Source: Glaciecola sp. HTCC2999 (GTDB taxonomy: Bacteria; Pseudomonadota; Gammaproteobacteria; Enterobacterales; Alteromonadaceae). From it: a stretch of 64,000 nucleotides of DNA. The stretch lies in contig CATECQ010000027.1 in assembly GCA_949498985.1 (NCBI GenBank), positions 1 to 64,000 of the forward strand, read 5' to 3'. The position numbers were made by a program, and so were the translations under genes. Under the pieces are notes generated by a model. That model was not told where the DNA came from. It saw nothing but the letters and a program-made list of their open reading frames with translations, and did not search any database. This document shows positions 19,243 to 27,784 of this stretch, in pieces. The stretch's first letter is position 1; each line of letters begins with the position of its first letter.

Positions 19243-19505
19243 ATTATGCGATTTTATTTGTATCAGGTGTATTAGGTATCGCTTTGGTAATGAACTTAGC
19301 CCGCTTACTTATGGGGCCTAACGCGCCGGATCGAATTCTTGCTCTTGATACTATGTGTATTAATAGTATTGCTTTGATATTGGTGTACGGCATGCATTCT
19401 GGTTCGCCATTATACTTTGAAGCGGCATTACTGATTGCCATGCTTGGCTTTGTTTCAAGTGTTGCCTTTGCCAAATATCGCCTGCGCGGCGATATCATTG
19501 AGTGA
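19236..19505 (+). CDS. mrpF: Mrp antiporter subunit F
   Basis: An 89-aa protein with three membrane helices. It matches MrpF/MnhF by size and by the RLLMGPNAPDRILALDTM motif. It overlaps the end of mrpE and is four bases upstream of mrpG. Confidence 0.93.
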   Translation: MLDYAILFVSGVLGIALVMNLARLLMGPNAPDRILALDTMCINSIALILVYGMHSGSPLYFEAALLIAMLGFVSSVAFAKYRLRGDIIE

Positions 19506-19509
19506 GATT

Positions 19510-19899
19510 ATGATGTCTGTTGAATTTGAATTAGCGATTACGCTGTTATTGGTCATTGGTGGTATCTTTATCTTTATCGGATCATTTGGGTTATTACGGT
19601 TACCGGATTTTTATACCCGGTTGCACGCCCCTACTAAAGCGACAACGGTTGGTCTAGGCAGCATATTACTGTGTTCGATGCTAACAACGTTTGCCACTGA
19701 AGGGCGTGTGAGCATTAGTGAATTATTGATCACGTTATTTTTAGTCATAACTGCGCCCGTTGTGGCGCATATTCTAGCGAAAGTCGCCATGCACCATAAA
19801 GTGCCTATGGTGAAACATACTCAGTATCCAGAAAGGGTGGATACTGCACGTATGCAGCAACCTCCCGTCAATCCATCATCCACCAAACTCGATAGTTAG
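19510..19899 (+). CDS. mrpG: Mrp antiporter subunit G
   Basis: The last gene of the mrp operon, 129 aa with three hydrophobic helices. The MrpG motif [20 protein letters not shown] is present. I start at ATG 19510, right after the mrpF stop; a second ATG follows immediately. The hydrophilic tail (residues about 105-129) is encoded in DNA that also encodes the C-terminus of ClpB on the opposite strand, a 24-base tail-to-tail overlap. Confidence 0.92.
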   Translation: MMSVEFELAITLLLVIGGIFIFIGSFGLLRLPDFYTRLHAPTKATTVGLGSILLCSMLTTFATEGRVSISELLITLFLVITAPVVAHILAKVAMHHKVPMVKHTQYPERVDTARMQQPPVNPSSTKLDS

Positions 19900-22455
19900 C
19901 TGGTCTCCAGATACATCCACTTGAATAGTATCAAACGGCTTGTCACACAAAGACAGTAATTGTGTGGCAAGAGGGTTTTCTAACTCTTGTTGAATGGCAC
20001 GTTTTAACGGCCGCGCGCCAAAGACTGGATCAAACCCGACACTGGCTATCTGATTTAAAGCGTCTTCAGAAACACTCAGTGTCAACCCTTTGTCTTGTAG
20101 TCGTTGACGCAGCCCGAGTAATTGAATTTTCGCAATGGCTTTAATATTTTCTAACCCCAGCGGATGGAAAACAACAATATCATCCACGCGATTGATAAAC
20201 TCGGGTCTAAAATGCATGGCTACCGTGTCCATGACATTTGCTTTCATGGCCTGATAATCATTGTCATGAGCCTGTTCTTGGATCACATCGGAACCCAAGT
20301 TTGACGTCATAATGATCACCGTATTTTTAAAGTCGACCGTGCGCCCTTGCCCATCGGTTAAACGCCCATCATCAAGCACTTGTAATAAGAGATTAAACAC
20401 ATCAGGATGTGCTTTTTCAACTTCATCTAATAAGATCACCGAATAGGGTTTACGACGGACGGCCTCGGTCAAGTATCCCCCTTCTTCATAACCCACATAG
20501 CCAGGCGGTGCGCCTACTAAACGAGCTACCGAGTGTTTCTCCATAAACTCGGACATATCAATGCGTACCATGGCTTCTTGGGAATCAAATAAGAAATCGG
20601 CTAATGATTTACATAATTCCGTTTTGCCTACGCCTGTTGGTCCTAAAAAGAGAAACGATCCGATGGGTTTATCCGGATCAGCAAGACCTGCACGTGATCG
20701 ACGGATAGCATTCGCGACACTCGTCACTGCTTCATCTTGGCCAATGACACGATCATGTAACACCGCTTCCATGCGCACCAGCTTATCGCGCTCACCTTCA
20801 AGCATTTTGGCCACCGGGATCCCGGTCCAACGCGACAGCACATCGGCAATTTCAACATCTGTCACTTTGTTCTTAACTAACTGAGCGGTAAACTCATCGG
20901 CTGTATTGGCGTTTTTCAATTGCTGTTCTAATTCGGGTATACGTCCGTATTGGAGTTCAGACATTCGACTCAAATCTCCTGCCCGACGTGCTATTTCCAT
21001 ATCTTGTTTAGCTTGTTCTAGTTGGGCTTTGATCCCCTGAGTTCCTTGCATAGCATCTTTTTCTGTTAGCCAGATGGTTTCTAATGCTTTATAACGAGAC
21101 TCGGCATCTTCACGTTCGACTTCAATGATCCCTAACCGTTTCACGCTTGCACTGTCTGTTTCTTTGGCTAACGCTTGTTCTTCAAGCTTAAGTTGTATAA
21201 TGCGTCGGTCGAGCTTATCCATTTCTTCAGGCTTTGAGTCTATCTGCATGCGAATACTTGATGCTGCTTCATCAATGAGATCAATCGCTTTATCAGGCAG
21301 CTGACGATCGGCAATATACCGATGCGATAAACTCGCTGCTGCGACGATAGCTGGATCGGTAATGTCAACAGAGTGATGTAACTCATAGCGCTCTTTCAAT
21401 CCACGCAATATTGCAATGGTATCCTCGACCGTCGGCTGGTCGATTAATACTTTTTGAAAACGTCTTTCTAATGCTGCATCTTTTTCAATGTATTGACGAT
21501 ACTCATCTAACGTTGTCGCTCCGACACAATGCAACTCGCCACGAGCTAAGGCTGGCTTCAACATGTTTCCAGCATCCATTGCACCATCACCTTTACCCGC
21601 GCCAACCATGGTATGCAATTCATCAATAAACAAAATGACATTGCCTTCTTCTTTGGACAGTTCGTTTAACACCGCTTTAAGTCGTTCCTCAAATTCCCCA
21701 CGGTATTTCGCACCGGCAATTAAGGCGCCCATATCCAGTGATAACACGCGTTTATGTTTCAGTCCCTCAGGCACTTCACCATTAATAATGCGTTGAGCAA
21801 GTCCTTCGGCTATAGCGGTTTTACCAACACCTGGCTCACCGATTAACACTGGATTGTTTTTGGTACGTCTTTGTAACACTTGAATAGTGCGACGAATTTC
21901 ATCATCGCGACCAATGACTGGATCGAGCTTACCTTGTTCAGCGCGCTCGGTGAGATCACTGGTGTATTTTTCTAATGCTTCACGCACATCTTCAGCATTA
22001 GGATCATCAACATTTTGTCCTGCACGAACTGATTCTATGGCTTCTTGCAGGGCTTTTTTCGTCCCTCCCAAAGTGACCAGTAAATCGGCGAAACGCGATT
22101 TTGTCTCTAACGATGCTAATAAAAATAACTCAGAAGAAATAAACTGATCATTATTTTGTTGGGCAATTTTGTCGGTTAAATTTAAACAGGTAACTGTGTC
22201 ACGGCTGAACTGGACATTACCAGCGTTACCTTGCACACGGGCTATTTTTTCTAATGCTTGAGCCAGGCCAGAGCGCAAAGCACTCAGGTTAATACCGGCT
22301 TGTTGCAATATAGTACGCACACTGCCACCTTGTTGATTCAACAACGCGGTCGCAATATGTTCAGGCTCAATATATTGATGGTCTCGCCCGAGTGCTAATG
22401 ACTGGGCATCAGAAATTGCAGATTGAAATTTAGTCGTGAATTTATCAAGTCTCAT
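19876..22455 (-). CDS. clpB: ATP-dependent disaggregase ClpB
   Basis: A hexameric Hsp100 chaperone that resolves protein aggregates with DnaK/DnaJ/GrpE. It is 859 aa with complete architecture: N-domain (1-145), AAA+ 1 with Walker A GEPGVGKT, coiled-coil middle domain (about 405-525), AAA+ 2 with Walker A GPTGVGKT, and C-terminal D2-small domain. It has no ClpP-binding loop, as expected. A GGAAGAG ribosome site precedes the ATG. A sigma-32-like promoter candidate lies at 22494-22522. Its 3' end overlaps mrpG. Confidence 0.97.
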   Translation of the reverse strand: MRLDKFTTKFQSAISDAQSLALGRDHQYIEPEHIATALLNQQGGSVRTILQQAGINLSALRSGLAQALEKIARVQGNAGNVQFSRDTVTCLNLTDKIAQQNNDQFISSELFLLASLETKSRFADLLVTLGGTKKALQEAIESVRAGQNVDDPNAEDVREALEKYTSDLTERAEQGKLDPVIGRDDEIRRTIQVLQRRTKNNPVLIGEPGVGKTAIAEGLAQRIINGEVPEGLKHKRVLSLDMGALIAGAKYRGEFEERLKAVLNELSKEEGNVILFIDELHTMVGAGKGDGAMDAGNMLKPALARGELHCVGATTLDEYRQYIEKDAALERRFQKVLIDQPTVEDTIAILRGLKERYELHHSVDITDPAIVAAASLSHRYIADRQLPDKAIDLIDEAASSIRMQIDSKPEEMDKLDRRIIQLKLEEQALAKETDSASVKRLGIIEVEREDAESRYKALETIWLTEKDAMQGTQGIKAQLEQAKQDMEIARRAGDLSRMSELQYGRIPELEQQLKNANTADEFTAQLVKNKVTDVEIADVLSRWTGIPVAKMLEGERDKLVRMEAVLHDRVIGQDEAVTSVANAIRRSRAGLADPDKPIGSFLFLGPTGVGKTELCKSLADFLFDSQEAMVRIDMSEFMEKHSVARLVGAPPGYVGYEEGGYLTEAVRRKPYSVILLDEVEKAHPDVFNLLLQVLDDGRLTDGQGRTVDFKNTVIIMTSNLGSDVIQEQAHDNDYQAMKANVMDTVAMHFRPEFINRVDDIVVFHPLGLENIKAIAKIQLLGLRQRLQDKGLTLSVSEDALNQIASVGFDPVFGARPLKRAIQQELENPLATQLLSLCDKPFDTIQVDVSGDQLTIEFGG

Positions 22456-22493
22456 CGCAGTTCTCTTCCATTATTTATCTTGGGATAAATATA

Positions 22494-22522
22494 AAGTGGG
22501 TACGAGAACCGCTTTATTCAAT
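22494..22522 (-). promoter_or_regulatory. Candidate heat-shock (sigma-32) promoter of clpB
   Basis: On the minus strand ATTGAAT (22522-22516) and ACCCACTT (22501-22494) are separated by 14 bases. This resembles CTTGAAA-N14-CCCCATNT with about 5/7 and 6/8 matches. The position gives a leader of about 30 bases before clpB, a classical sigma-32 target. Confidence 0.6.
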
Positions 22523-22564
22523 ACGATAATTGAATAAAAAACCAACAATTTGGCAAACATTTGA

Positions 22565-22580
22565 TCTGGCGCAAGCCAGA
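22565..22580. repeat. Short GC-rich hairpin between rluD and clpB
   Basis: tctggc and gccaga form a perfect 6-bp stem with loop gcaa (a GNRA-like tetraloop on the + strand), eight bases beyond the rluD stop. There is no T-run, so it may be an mRNA 3'-end stabiliser or a weak pause site. Confidence 0.4.
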
Positions 22581-22587
22581 CCCATAA

Positions 22588-23580
22588 TTAATCTTCGGCA
22601 ATACCGTGGATTTCAGTATCGGCACGGACATCGGCTAACAACTGTACAAAATCATCGGGTAATGGCGCATTAAATGTTAGCCAATCTTCAGAAATCGGAT
22701 GTGCAAAAGAGAGCTGAGCCGCATGCAGTGCTTGGCGTTTAAAATTACGTAGGGATTGCATAAACGCTTCACTGGCAGCTTTAGGCATGCGTGGACGTCC
22801 ACCATATAATTGATCCCCCACCAATGGATGACGAATATGTGCCATGTGCACACGAATTTGATGCGTTCGTCCACTTTCAAGTTTTAAACGAAGATGTGTA
22901 TGTGCGCGGAATTTTTCTTTGATCCGATAATGGGTGGTCGCTTCTTTACCCGTAGCACGCACAGCCATCGAAGTTCTTTTCGTGGGATGACGCCCAATAG
23001 GCTCATCAACAAAGCCACCGGCTACCATTGTGCCCATGATCAGCGCCTCATATTCACGACTCATCACGCGGGTTTGTAACTGCTCAACCAGATAAGTTTG
23101 AGCAATTAAGGTTTTCGCAACGACCATCAATCCGGTCGTATCTTTATCTAAACGGTGAACAATGCCGGCGCGAGGGATATTTTCAATTTCAGGGTGGTGG
23201 GCTAACAAGGCATTCAATACCGTCCCATCCGCATTACCGGCACCGGGATGCACGACGAGACCAGCGGGCTTATTGATGACCAAAACATGTTCATCTTCAA
23301 ACACGATATCCAGTTCGATATTTTGCGGCGTGTTAAGTACTTGTACAGCGATCTGAGCGTGAATATCAATTTGCTCGTCACCTTGCATTTTTTGGCGTGC
23401 CACAGTCACTACTTCATCATCGACTTTAACAAAACCAGCTAAAATCCATTCTTTTAACTTACTACGCGAATATTCGGGGAACAAATCAGCTAATACCTGA
23501 TCTAATCGTTTATCAAATTGAGTTTGATCGACAATACCGGTGAGTGAAATGGTTTGTTGCTGAGATTGAGTTTGAGACAT
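22588..23580 (-). CDS. rluD: 23S rRNA pseudouridine synthase RluD
   Basis: It forms pseudouridines in helix 69 of 23S rRNA (1911, 1915 and 1917 in E. coli). It is 330 aa: an S4 RNA-binding domain at about 20-80, then the RluA-family catalytic domain with HRLDKDTTG, where Asp145 is the nucleophile. The basic motif KLESGRTHQIRVH follows. It is divergent from bamD, as in many gammaproteobacteria, and upstream of clpB on the same strand. Confidence 0.94.
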   Translation of the reverse strand: MSQTQSQQQTISLTGIVDQTQFDKRLDQVLADLFPEYSRSKLKEWILAGFVKVDDEVVTVARQKMQGDEQIDIHAQIAVQVLNTPQNIELDIVFEDEHVLVINKPAGLVVHPGAGNADGTVLNALLAHHPEIENIPRAGIVHRLDKDTTGLMVVAKTLIAQTYLVEQLQTRVMSREYEALIMGTMVAGGFVDEPIGRHPTKRTSMAVRATGKEATTHYRIKEKFRAHTHLRLKLESGRTHQIRVHMAHIRHPLVGDQLYGGRPRMPKAASEAFMQSLRNFKRQALHAAQLSFAHPISEDWLTFNAPLPDDFVQLLADVRADTEIHGIAED

Positions 23581-23701
23581 AAAGTGATTAATTTAGAAAA
23601 ACTGTGATAAATAAAATACAATTATATCAGTTTCCACACAAAGGTGTGCAATAATACGCTTAGTATAAACCAGACTATCAATAACAAAGGTTACTTCGTT
23701 G

Positions 23702-24460
23702 ATGAAAATAAGATTATACGCCCTGAGTTTAATTGGATTGATCGCGTTAGGCGGTTGTAGCTCAGTGCCAGAAAAAGCAGTTGAAGATGTTGAGTTAAGA
23801 GGCCCTCAAGCTATTTATGCAAAAGCAAAAACAGCGATGGAAAATGGTAACTTTGGTGGCGCTGCTGAAATATTAAGCGATTTAGATTCGCGTTATCCGT
23901 TTGGTGAACTTTCTCACCAAGTGCAGTTAGATTTGATCTATAGCTATTATAAAAGTGGCGACAGCGCTCAAGCCTTAGCGACTATCGATCGTTTTATTCG
24001 CTTAAACCCGAATCATAAAGACATTGATTATGCTTATTTTATGCGCGGTCTTACGAACATGGAAACCGATGATAACTTATTCCAATCATTATTTAATATT
24101 GACCGTTCTGATCGCGATCCATCCGCATCAAGAGAAGCGTTCAATGATTTTCGACAACTACTGGATCAGTTCCCTGAAAGTAAATATGCCACCGATGCGC
24201 AAAAACGTATGGTGTATATTAAAACACGTCTAGCAAAATATGAGATTGCAATTGCCCGTTTCTACATGCGTCGTGAAGCTTACGTCGCAGCCGCTAATCG
24301 TGGTCAATATGTATTAGAATATTACTCTGATACCGGTATGGTTCAAGAAGCCTTAGAAATCATGGTGTCATGCTATGACCAATTAGGTCTTGATCAACTA
24401 AAAAACAATGCCATTAAAATATTAAAATTAAACTACCCTGACAGTGAGTTTATTTCCTAG
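23702..24460 (+). CDS. bamD: Outer membrane assembly lipoprotein BamD
   Basis: An essential lipoprotein of the BAM complex that inserts beta-barrel proteins in the outer membrane. The signal peptide ends in lipobox ALGGC, with Cys19 the lipidated residue. The body is tetratricopeptide-like repeats (for example AQALATIDRFIRLNPNH and AFNDFRQLLDQFPESKYA). It is 252 aa from the ATG at 23702; a TTG one codon earlier is the alternative. It is divergent from rluD and followed by a strong terminator. Confidence 0.94.
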   Translation: MKIRLYALSLIGLIALGGCSSVPEKAVEDVELRGPQAIYAKAKTAMENGNFGGAAEILSDLDSRYPFGELSHQVQLDLIYSYYKSGDSAQALATIDRFIRLNPNHKDIDYAYFMRGLTNMETDDNLFQSLFNIDRSDRDPSASREAFNDFRQLLDQFPESKYATDAQKRMVYIKTRLAKYEIAIARFYMRREAYVAAANRGQYVLEYYSDTGMVQEALEIMVSCYDQLGLDQLKNNAIKILKLNYPDSEFIS

Positions 24461-24492
24461 AGACTCTATTTCGGGTATAAAATTTTAGATAC

Positions 24493-24531
24493 AAAAAACG
24501 CGTTAACTTTTTTAGTTTAACGCGTTTTTTT
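24493..24531 (+). terminator. Terminator after bamD (bidirectional)
   Basis: Stem acgcgttaa (24498-24506) and ttaacgcgt (24517-24525) is flanked by A-runs on the left and a T-run on the right. The symmetry suits termination of both bamD and the convergent chrR-like gene. Confidence 0.9.
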
Positions 24532-24548
24532 ATGTCCGATATTGACAT

Positions 24549-25211
24549 TTATTTGAAGAATAAGTGACTAAATGGATTTAATAATCGAGCAATGCCCGAG
24601 GTAAATTGTAAAGGCTTATCGACAATTGAGAAAACCAAACATCCTTCATCGGCATTTGAATGTGGTGAATGGATATGTTCATCATCCATCACAATCAAAT
24701 CACCTGAGTCATAATCAGCTAAACCATCTGAAAATTCACCATTCACAACCAATGTAAATTCTGTTCCGCGGTGAGTATGCTCTGGTACACGGCCGCCTTT
24801 TTCCATAAATATGAAATGCGCCATGCTTGAATCACCTAAATCGACAGGCGCTTGCCACACTTTGCCAAGTAGCTTGGACCAATTTCCTGTTTTCTTAACA
24901 AAACGTTGTAAAGGTCTAGGCACATCAAAAAAACGTCCATCCAATTCAATACACGGTGATTTTTGTACCGGTGTGTCTAGAACAGGTAACTGTGTGATAC
25001 TCGCTAACATTTTTTCAAAAGCTGGGTCGGTAACCGTATGAGCCTTGATGTTCTCAATGTTGCTGGCCAATTCTGAGTTAACTTCGTCAACTTTAGTTTG
25101 GCACTGAACACACACGTCACAGTGAGATGCGACAACTAACGCTAAAGCCGAAGAAATATTGCCTTCAGCAAACTGACGTAGTTGCTTGTCAGTTGGGTGG
25201 TAATTAATCAT
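24549..25211 (-). CDS. chrR: ChrR-family zinc-binding cupin anti-sigma factor
   Basis: The anti-sigma partner of the adjacent ECF sigma factor, 220 aa. The N-terminal zinc anti-sigma domain has H30-x3-C34-x2-C37. The C-terminal cupin domain carries H145, H147, E151 and H181, matching Rhodobacter sphaeroides ChrR residues H141, H143, E147 and H177 with a constant offset of four. In that species ChrR releases RpoE upon singlet oxygen. It overlaps the sigma gene by eight bases. Sensing of singlet oxygen or organic peroxides here is inference from the family. Confidence 0.9.
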   Translation of the reverse strand: MINYHPTDKQLRQFAEGNISSALALVVASHCDVCVQCQTKVDEVNSELASNIENIKAHTVTDPAFEKMLASITQLPVLDTPVQKSPCIELDGRFFDVPRPLQRFVKKTGNWSKLLGKVWQAPVDLGDSSMAHFIFMEKGGRVPEHTHRGTEFTLVVNGEFSDGLADYDSGDLIVMDDEHIHSPHSNADEGCLVFSIVDKPLQFTSGIARLLNPFSHLFFK

Positions 25212-25818
25212 GGTCTTCTAACATATCCTTTAATCGCTGCAACGCTAACCGAGTCCGACTTTTAACTGTACCTAGTGGTATAGCGAGTTGGTCGGCGACT
25301 TCTTGCTGCGATTTACCATCAATGTAGATGGCTTCTATTACGGCTTTTTGTTTATCAGGTAAGTTGTTAAACAATTGGCCAACTTGTTGCAATGTTACTT
25401 GCTGATCTAAAGAAACTTCATTCTGATCTGGCGTTTGTTCACAAAGAACAGGCCATAAATCATCAGAACAGATATCTTCTTTTCGATTTTGCAATTTACG
25501 TAACATATCAAAACGGATATTTCGCGCAATTGTGAAAATCCATGTTGATGGAGAACCTTTTTCTGCATTAAACAAATGGGCTTTTTGCCATACATTTGTC
25601 ATGGTATCTTGCACTAACTCCATCGCTAACGCTTCATTACCCATTTGCTTTAGGGCATATGAACGTAAACGCGGGGCAAAATACCCAAACACTTTTGCAT
25701 AAGAACGTTTGCACCGCTCTGCAGCCACTTCCATGAGAAGTGCTGACATCTCTTCTGCGCAGTCTTTTGGCTTGCTGGTGTTCGTAAATTTATTTTCCAA
25801 GGAAATTCCAACGAGCAT
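25204..25818 (-). CDS. ECF sigma factor, ECF11 / RpoE-ChrR type
   Basis: A 204-aa group IV sigma factor. Region 2 lies at about residues 35-105 (QDTMTNVWQKAHLFN, TWIFTIARNIRFDMLRK) and region 4 at about 140-198 (LPDKQKAVIEAIYIDGKSQQ, then HTH and RTRLALQRLKDML). The pairing with a ChrR-type anti-sigma places it in the ECF11 group, distinct from the envelope-stress rpoE at 55931. I start at ATG 25818, with AAGG eight bases upstream. A TGATC-type promoter at 25844-25872 suggests autoregulation. Inference: it drives the divergent lipid-modification operon at 26592-31105. Confidence 0.88.
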   Translation of the reverse strand: MLVGISLENKFTNTSKPKDCAEEMSALLMEVAAERCKRSYAKVFGYFAPRLRSYALKQMGNEALAMELVQDTMTNVWQKAHLFNAEKGSPSTWIFTIARNIRFDMLRKLQNRKEDICSDDLWPVLCEQTPDQNEVSLDQQVTLQQVGQLFNNLPDKQKAVIEAIYIDGKSQQEVADQLAIPLGTVKSRTRLALQRLKDMLEDHD

Positions 25819-25843
25819 ATTCACTACCTTACGATGTTTATTG

Positions 25844-25872
25844 TTTATACGTAGTGAATATGATTAAGATCA
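25844..25872 (-). promoter_or_regulatory. Candidate ECF11 autoregulatory promoter
   Basis: On the minus strand TGATCT (25872-25867), a 17-base spacer, then TATAAA (25849-25844), in the context CGTATAAAC. The -35 TGATC core is the hallmark of RpoE-ChrR promoters in Rhodobacter. It sits in the 59-base gap between the LON-domain gene and the sigma gene. Confidence 0.65.
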
Positions 25873-25877
25873 TAAAA

Positions 25878-26447
25878 TCACTCTACCAGTTTTGTTAAGT
25901 ATTGTACAATTTTGGAACAGTCATTTTCTGCAAGAAATAGTTGCTTTTGTTCCGCGTCAACTGGGAGTAATTCCAACCAACGATTGATCACCCAGATAGG
26001 ATCATCAAATCGTGTTTCTTCATATAACGTGTTCACTTCTGGGTATTTTTCAAAGATCTCTTTGAGTTTGACATCCATCGGGTGCAAAGCGTCCTTCTCA
26101 AGATTGAATTGCCATGGCGAAATAATCTCGCAATCAGCAATCCTCAATTCATCTTTCTCAATCCGAATATTATCTATCGAAACACACTTCTGACCCTCAA
26201 CAGTGATCCCTAATAAACCATCATCTAACATATTAAAATCAACGACAGTCACATAAGTTCCAATCGAATGAATATGGTCATTTGTTTCTTTGTCGCCTTT
26301 TGCATTCAACATGCAAATCACAAATCCCGACTGCGAAGCACAGGCTTCTTTTACCATTCGAGTATAACGAGGTTCAAATATACGCAGCGACATTCTTCCA
26401 CCTGGAAGGACGTGAGCTGATAATGGAAATAGAGGTAACGTTACCAC
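25878..26447 (-). CDS. LON peptidase N-terminal-domain (substrate-binding) protein
   Basis: A 189-aa protein of the LON_substr_bdg (PUA-like) family without AAA+ or protease domains. The family start LPLFPLSAHVLPGGRMSLRIF is clear. Such small proteins are widespread in gammaproteobacteria; the function is not established. The start is GTG at 26447 with AAGGG ten bases upstream. It is divergent from the SnoaL-SDR operon and upstream of the ECF sigma gene on the same strand, so it may belong to the photooxidative-stress module, by position only. Confidence 0.85.
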   Translation of the reverse strand: MVTLPLFPLSAHVLPGGRMSLRIFEPRYTRMVKEACASQSGFVICMLNAKGDKETNDHIHSIGTYVTVVDFNMLDDGLLGITVEGQKCVSIDNIRIEKDELRIADCEIISPWQFNLEKDALHPMDVKLKEIFEKYPEVNTLYEETRFDDPIWVINRWLELLPVDAEQKQLFLAENDCSKIVQYLTKLVE

Positions 26448-26532
26448 AATTAAATTGCCCTTAAATTAACTAACCTCTAAATATACGGTGCTAAATCGAC
26501 TTAAGTTTAAAAATAGTTGAGTAATTTTTTGT

Positions 26533-26562
26533 TGATCCGTCTATTATAGATAGATGTAAATA
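26533..26562 (+). promoter_or_regulatory. Candidate ECF11 promoter of the SnoaL-SDR-FAD-DUF1365-cfa operon
   Basis: TGATCC (26533-26538), an 18-base spacer and TAAATA (26557-26562). The leader to the ATG at 26592 would be about 25 bases. It shares the TGATC -35 core with the promoter of the ECF sigma gene. The -10 is less certain than the -35. Confidence 0.6.
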
Positions 26563-26591
26563 TATTAATTATTATCGTATATTAAGTACAT

Positions 26592-27035
26592 ATGACCGCG
26601 ATTGAACGTTTCACTACATTCTACCAAGAGCTTTCACCCCAAAATATCTCACAACTGCCTGATATTTATAGTGATGATATTATTTTAATTGATCCTGTTG
26701 GGACGCATCATGGCCTTAAAACACTCCATACATATTTTGACAACTTATTAAGCGGTGCAACATCATCCGATTTTGCTATTCACCAAATAGCACCTCATCA
26801 AACCGACGCGAATCAACTAGACACGGCTTACACTGTCACTTGGACGATGTCATTTGCGACTCCCAAACTAAATGGTGGACAGCTTATTCATGTCGATGGC
26901 ATCACCTTCCTGAAAGTCCGTGATGACAAAATATTTTTTCATCAAGACTATTACGATATGGGGCAAATGGTGTATGAACATGTCCCGGTATTAAAATGGG
27001 TCGTGAATAAAATAAAATCAGGTATGCGCGGATGA
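26592..27035 (+). CDS. SnoaL-like / NTF2-fold protein
   Basis: A 147-aa protein with a cone-shaped NTF2-like fold inferred from the pattern at the start (FTTFYQELSPQNISQLPDIY) and from LHTYFDNLL, HVDGITFLKVRDDKI and FHQDYYDMG. This pattern is typical of the nuclear transport factor 2 family protein found beside ChrR-regulated genes. The precise activity is unknown. It is the first gene of a five-gene operon, and its stop overlaps the SDR gene by four bases. Confidence 0.8.
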   Translation: MTAIERFTTFYQELSPQNISQLPDIYSDDIILIDPVGTHHGLKTLHTYFDNLLSGATSSDFAIHQIAPHQTDANQLDTAYTVTWTMSFATPKLNGGQLIHVDGITFLKVRDDKIFFHQDYYDMGQMVYEHVPVLKWVVNKIKSGMRG

Positions 27036-27784
27036 AACGGTTGTTAATTACCGGTGCCACCTCAGGTATTGGCGAGGCCGTCGCTTTACTCGCTGCAAAA
27101 AATGGGTTTCACGTGATTGCTTGTGGTCGAAATCAAACGAAATTAAATACGCTGGCTCAACAACCAAACATCTCCATTTGTCAATTTGATGTGACCGATT
27201 TAGCTGCCACAAAAACAGCACTGGCAGAAGTTAAATGTGATATCGCTCTTCTCAACGCCGGAACGTGTGAATATGTGGATAGCAATTCCGTTGAAGCGGG
27301 AATGTTCCAACGTGTATTTGATGCAAATGTTTTTGGTGTGGTCAATGTCATTGAAGCACTGACGCCTCAATTAGTTGCTGGTAACAAACTCGTTTTTGTC
27401 GATAGTCTCGCTCGCCTCTTACCTTTTTCAAGAAGCCAAGCATACGGTGCCAGTAAAGCCGCATTGCATTATATGGCAAAAAGTTTTGCGGTGGATTTGG
27501 CCGACCAAGGAATTGCCGTACAAACTATTTCACCGGGTTTTGTCAAAACCCCATTAACTGATAAAAACGACTTCCCCATGCCGATGAGTATTGAAGTAAG
27601 TGAAGCTGCACAAGATATTTTAGATGGGTTAGCGAGTCATAAAGCCAGCATTTATTTCCCGACTCGCTTTAGTTTATTGTTACGTTTATTGAATGCATTA
27701 CCTGAATTCATACAACACAAATTATGCCTTTCTATGCGGCAGTCACCCTCCACAGAATTAGAACAACACAAGAGAGATTCATGA
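27032..27784 (+). CDS. Short-chain dehydrogenase/reductase
   Basis: A classical SDR, 250 aa. The NAD(P)-binding Rossmann motif TGATSGIGE is at residues 7-15, the NAG motif (LLNAGT) follows, and the catalytic YxxxK is in QAYGASKAAL with the expected Ser upstream (VDSLARL). The substrate is unknown; context suggests a lipid or aldehyde. It overlaps the neighbours on both sides by four bases. Confidence 0.88.
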   Translation: MKRLLITGATSGIGEAVALLAAKNGFHVIACGRNQTKLNTLAQQPNISICQFDVTDLAATKTALAEVKCDIALLNAGTCEYVDSNSVEAGMFQRVFDANVFGVVNVIEALTPQLVAGNKLVFVDSLARLLPFSRSQAYGASKAALHYMAKSFAVDLADQGIAVQTISPGFVKTPLTDKNDFPMPMSIEVSEAAQDILDGLASHKASIYFPTRFSLLLRLLNALPEFIQHKLCLSMRQSPSTELEQHKRDS

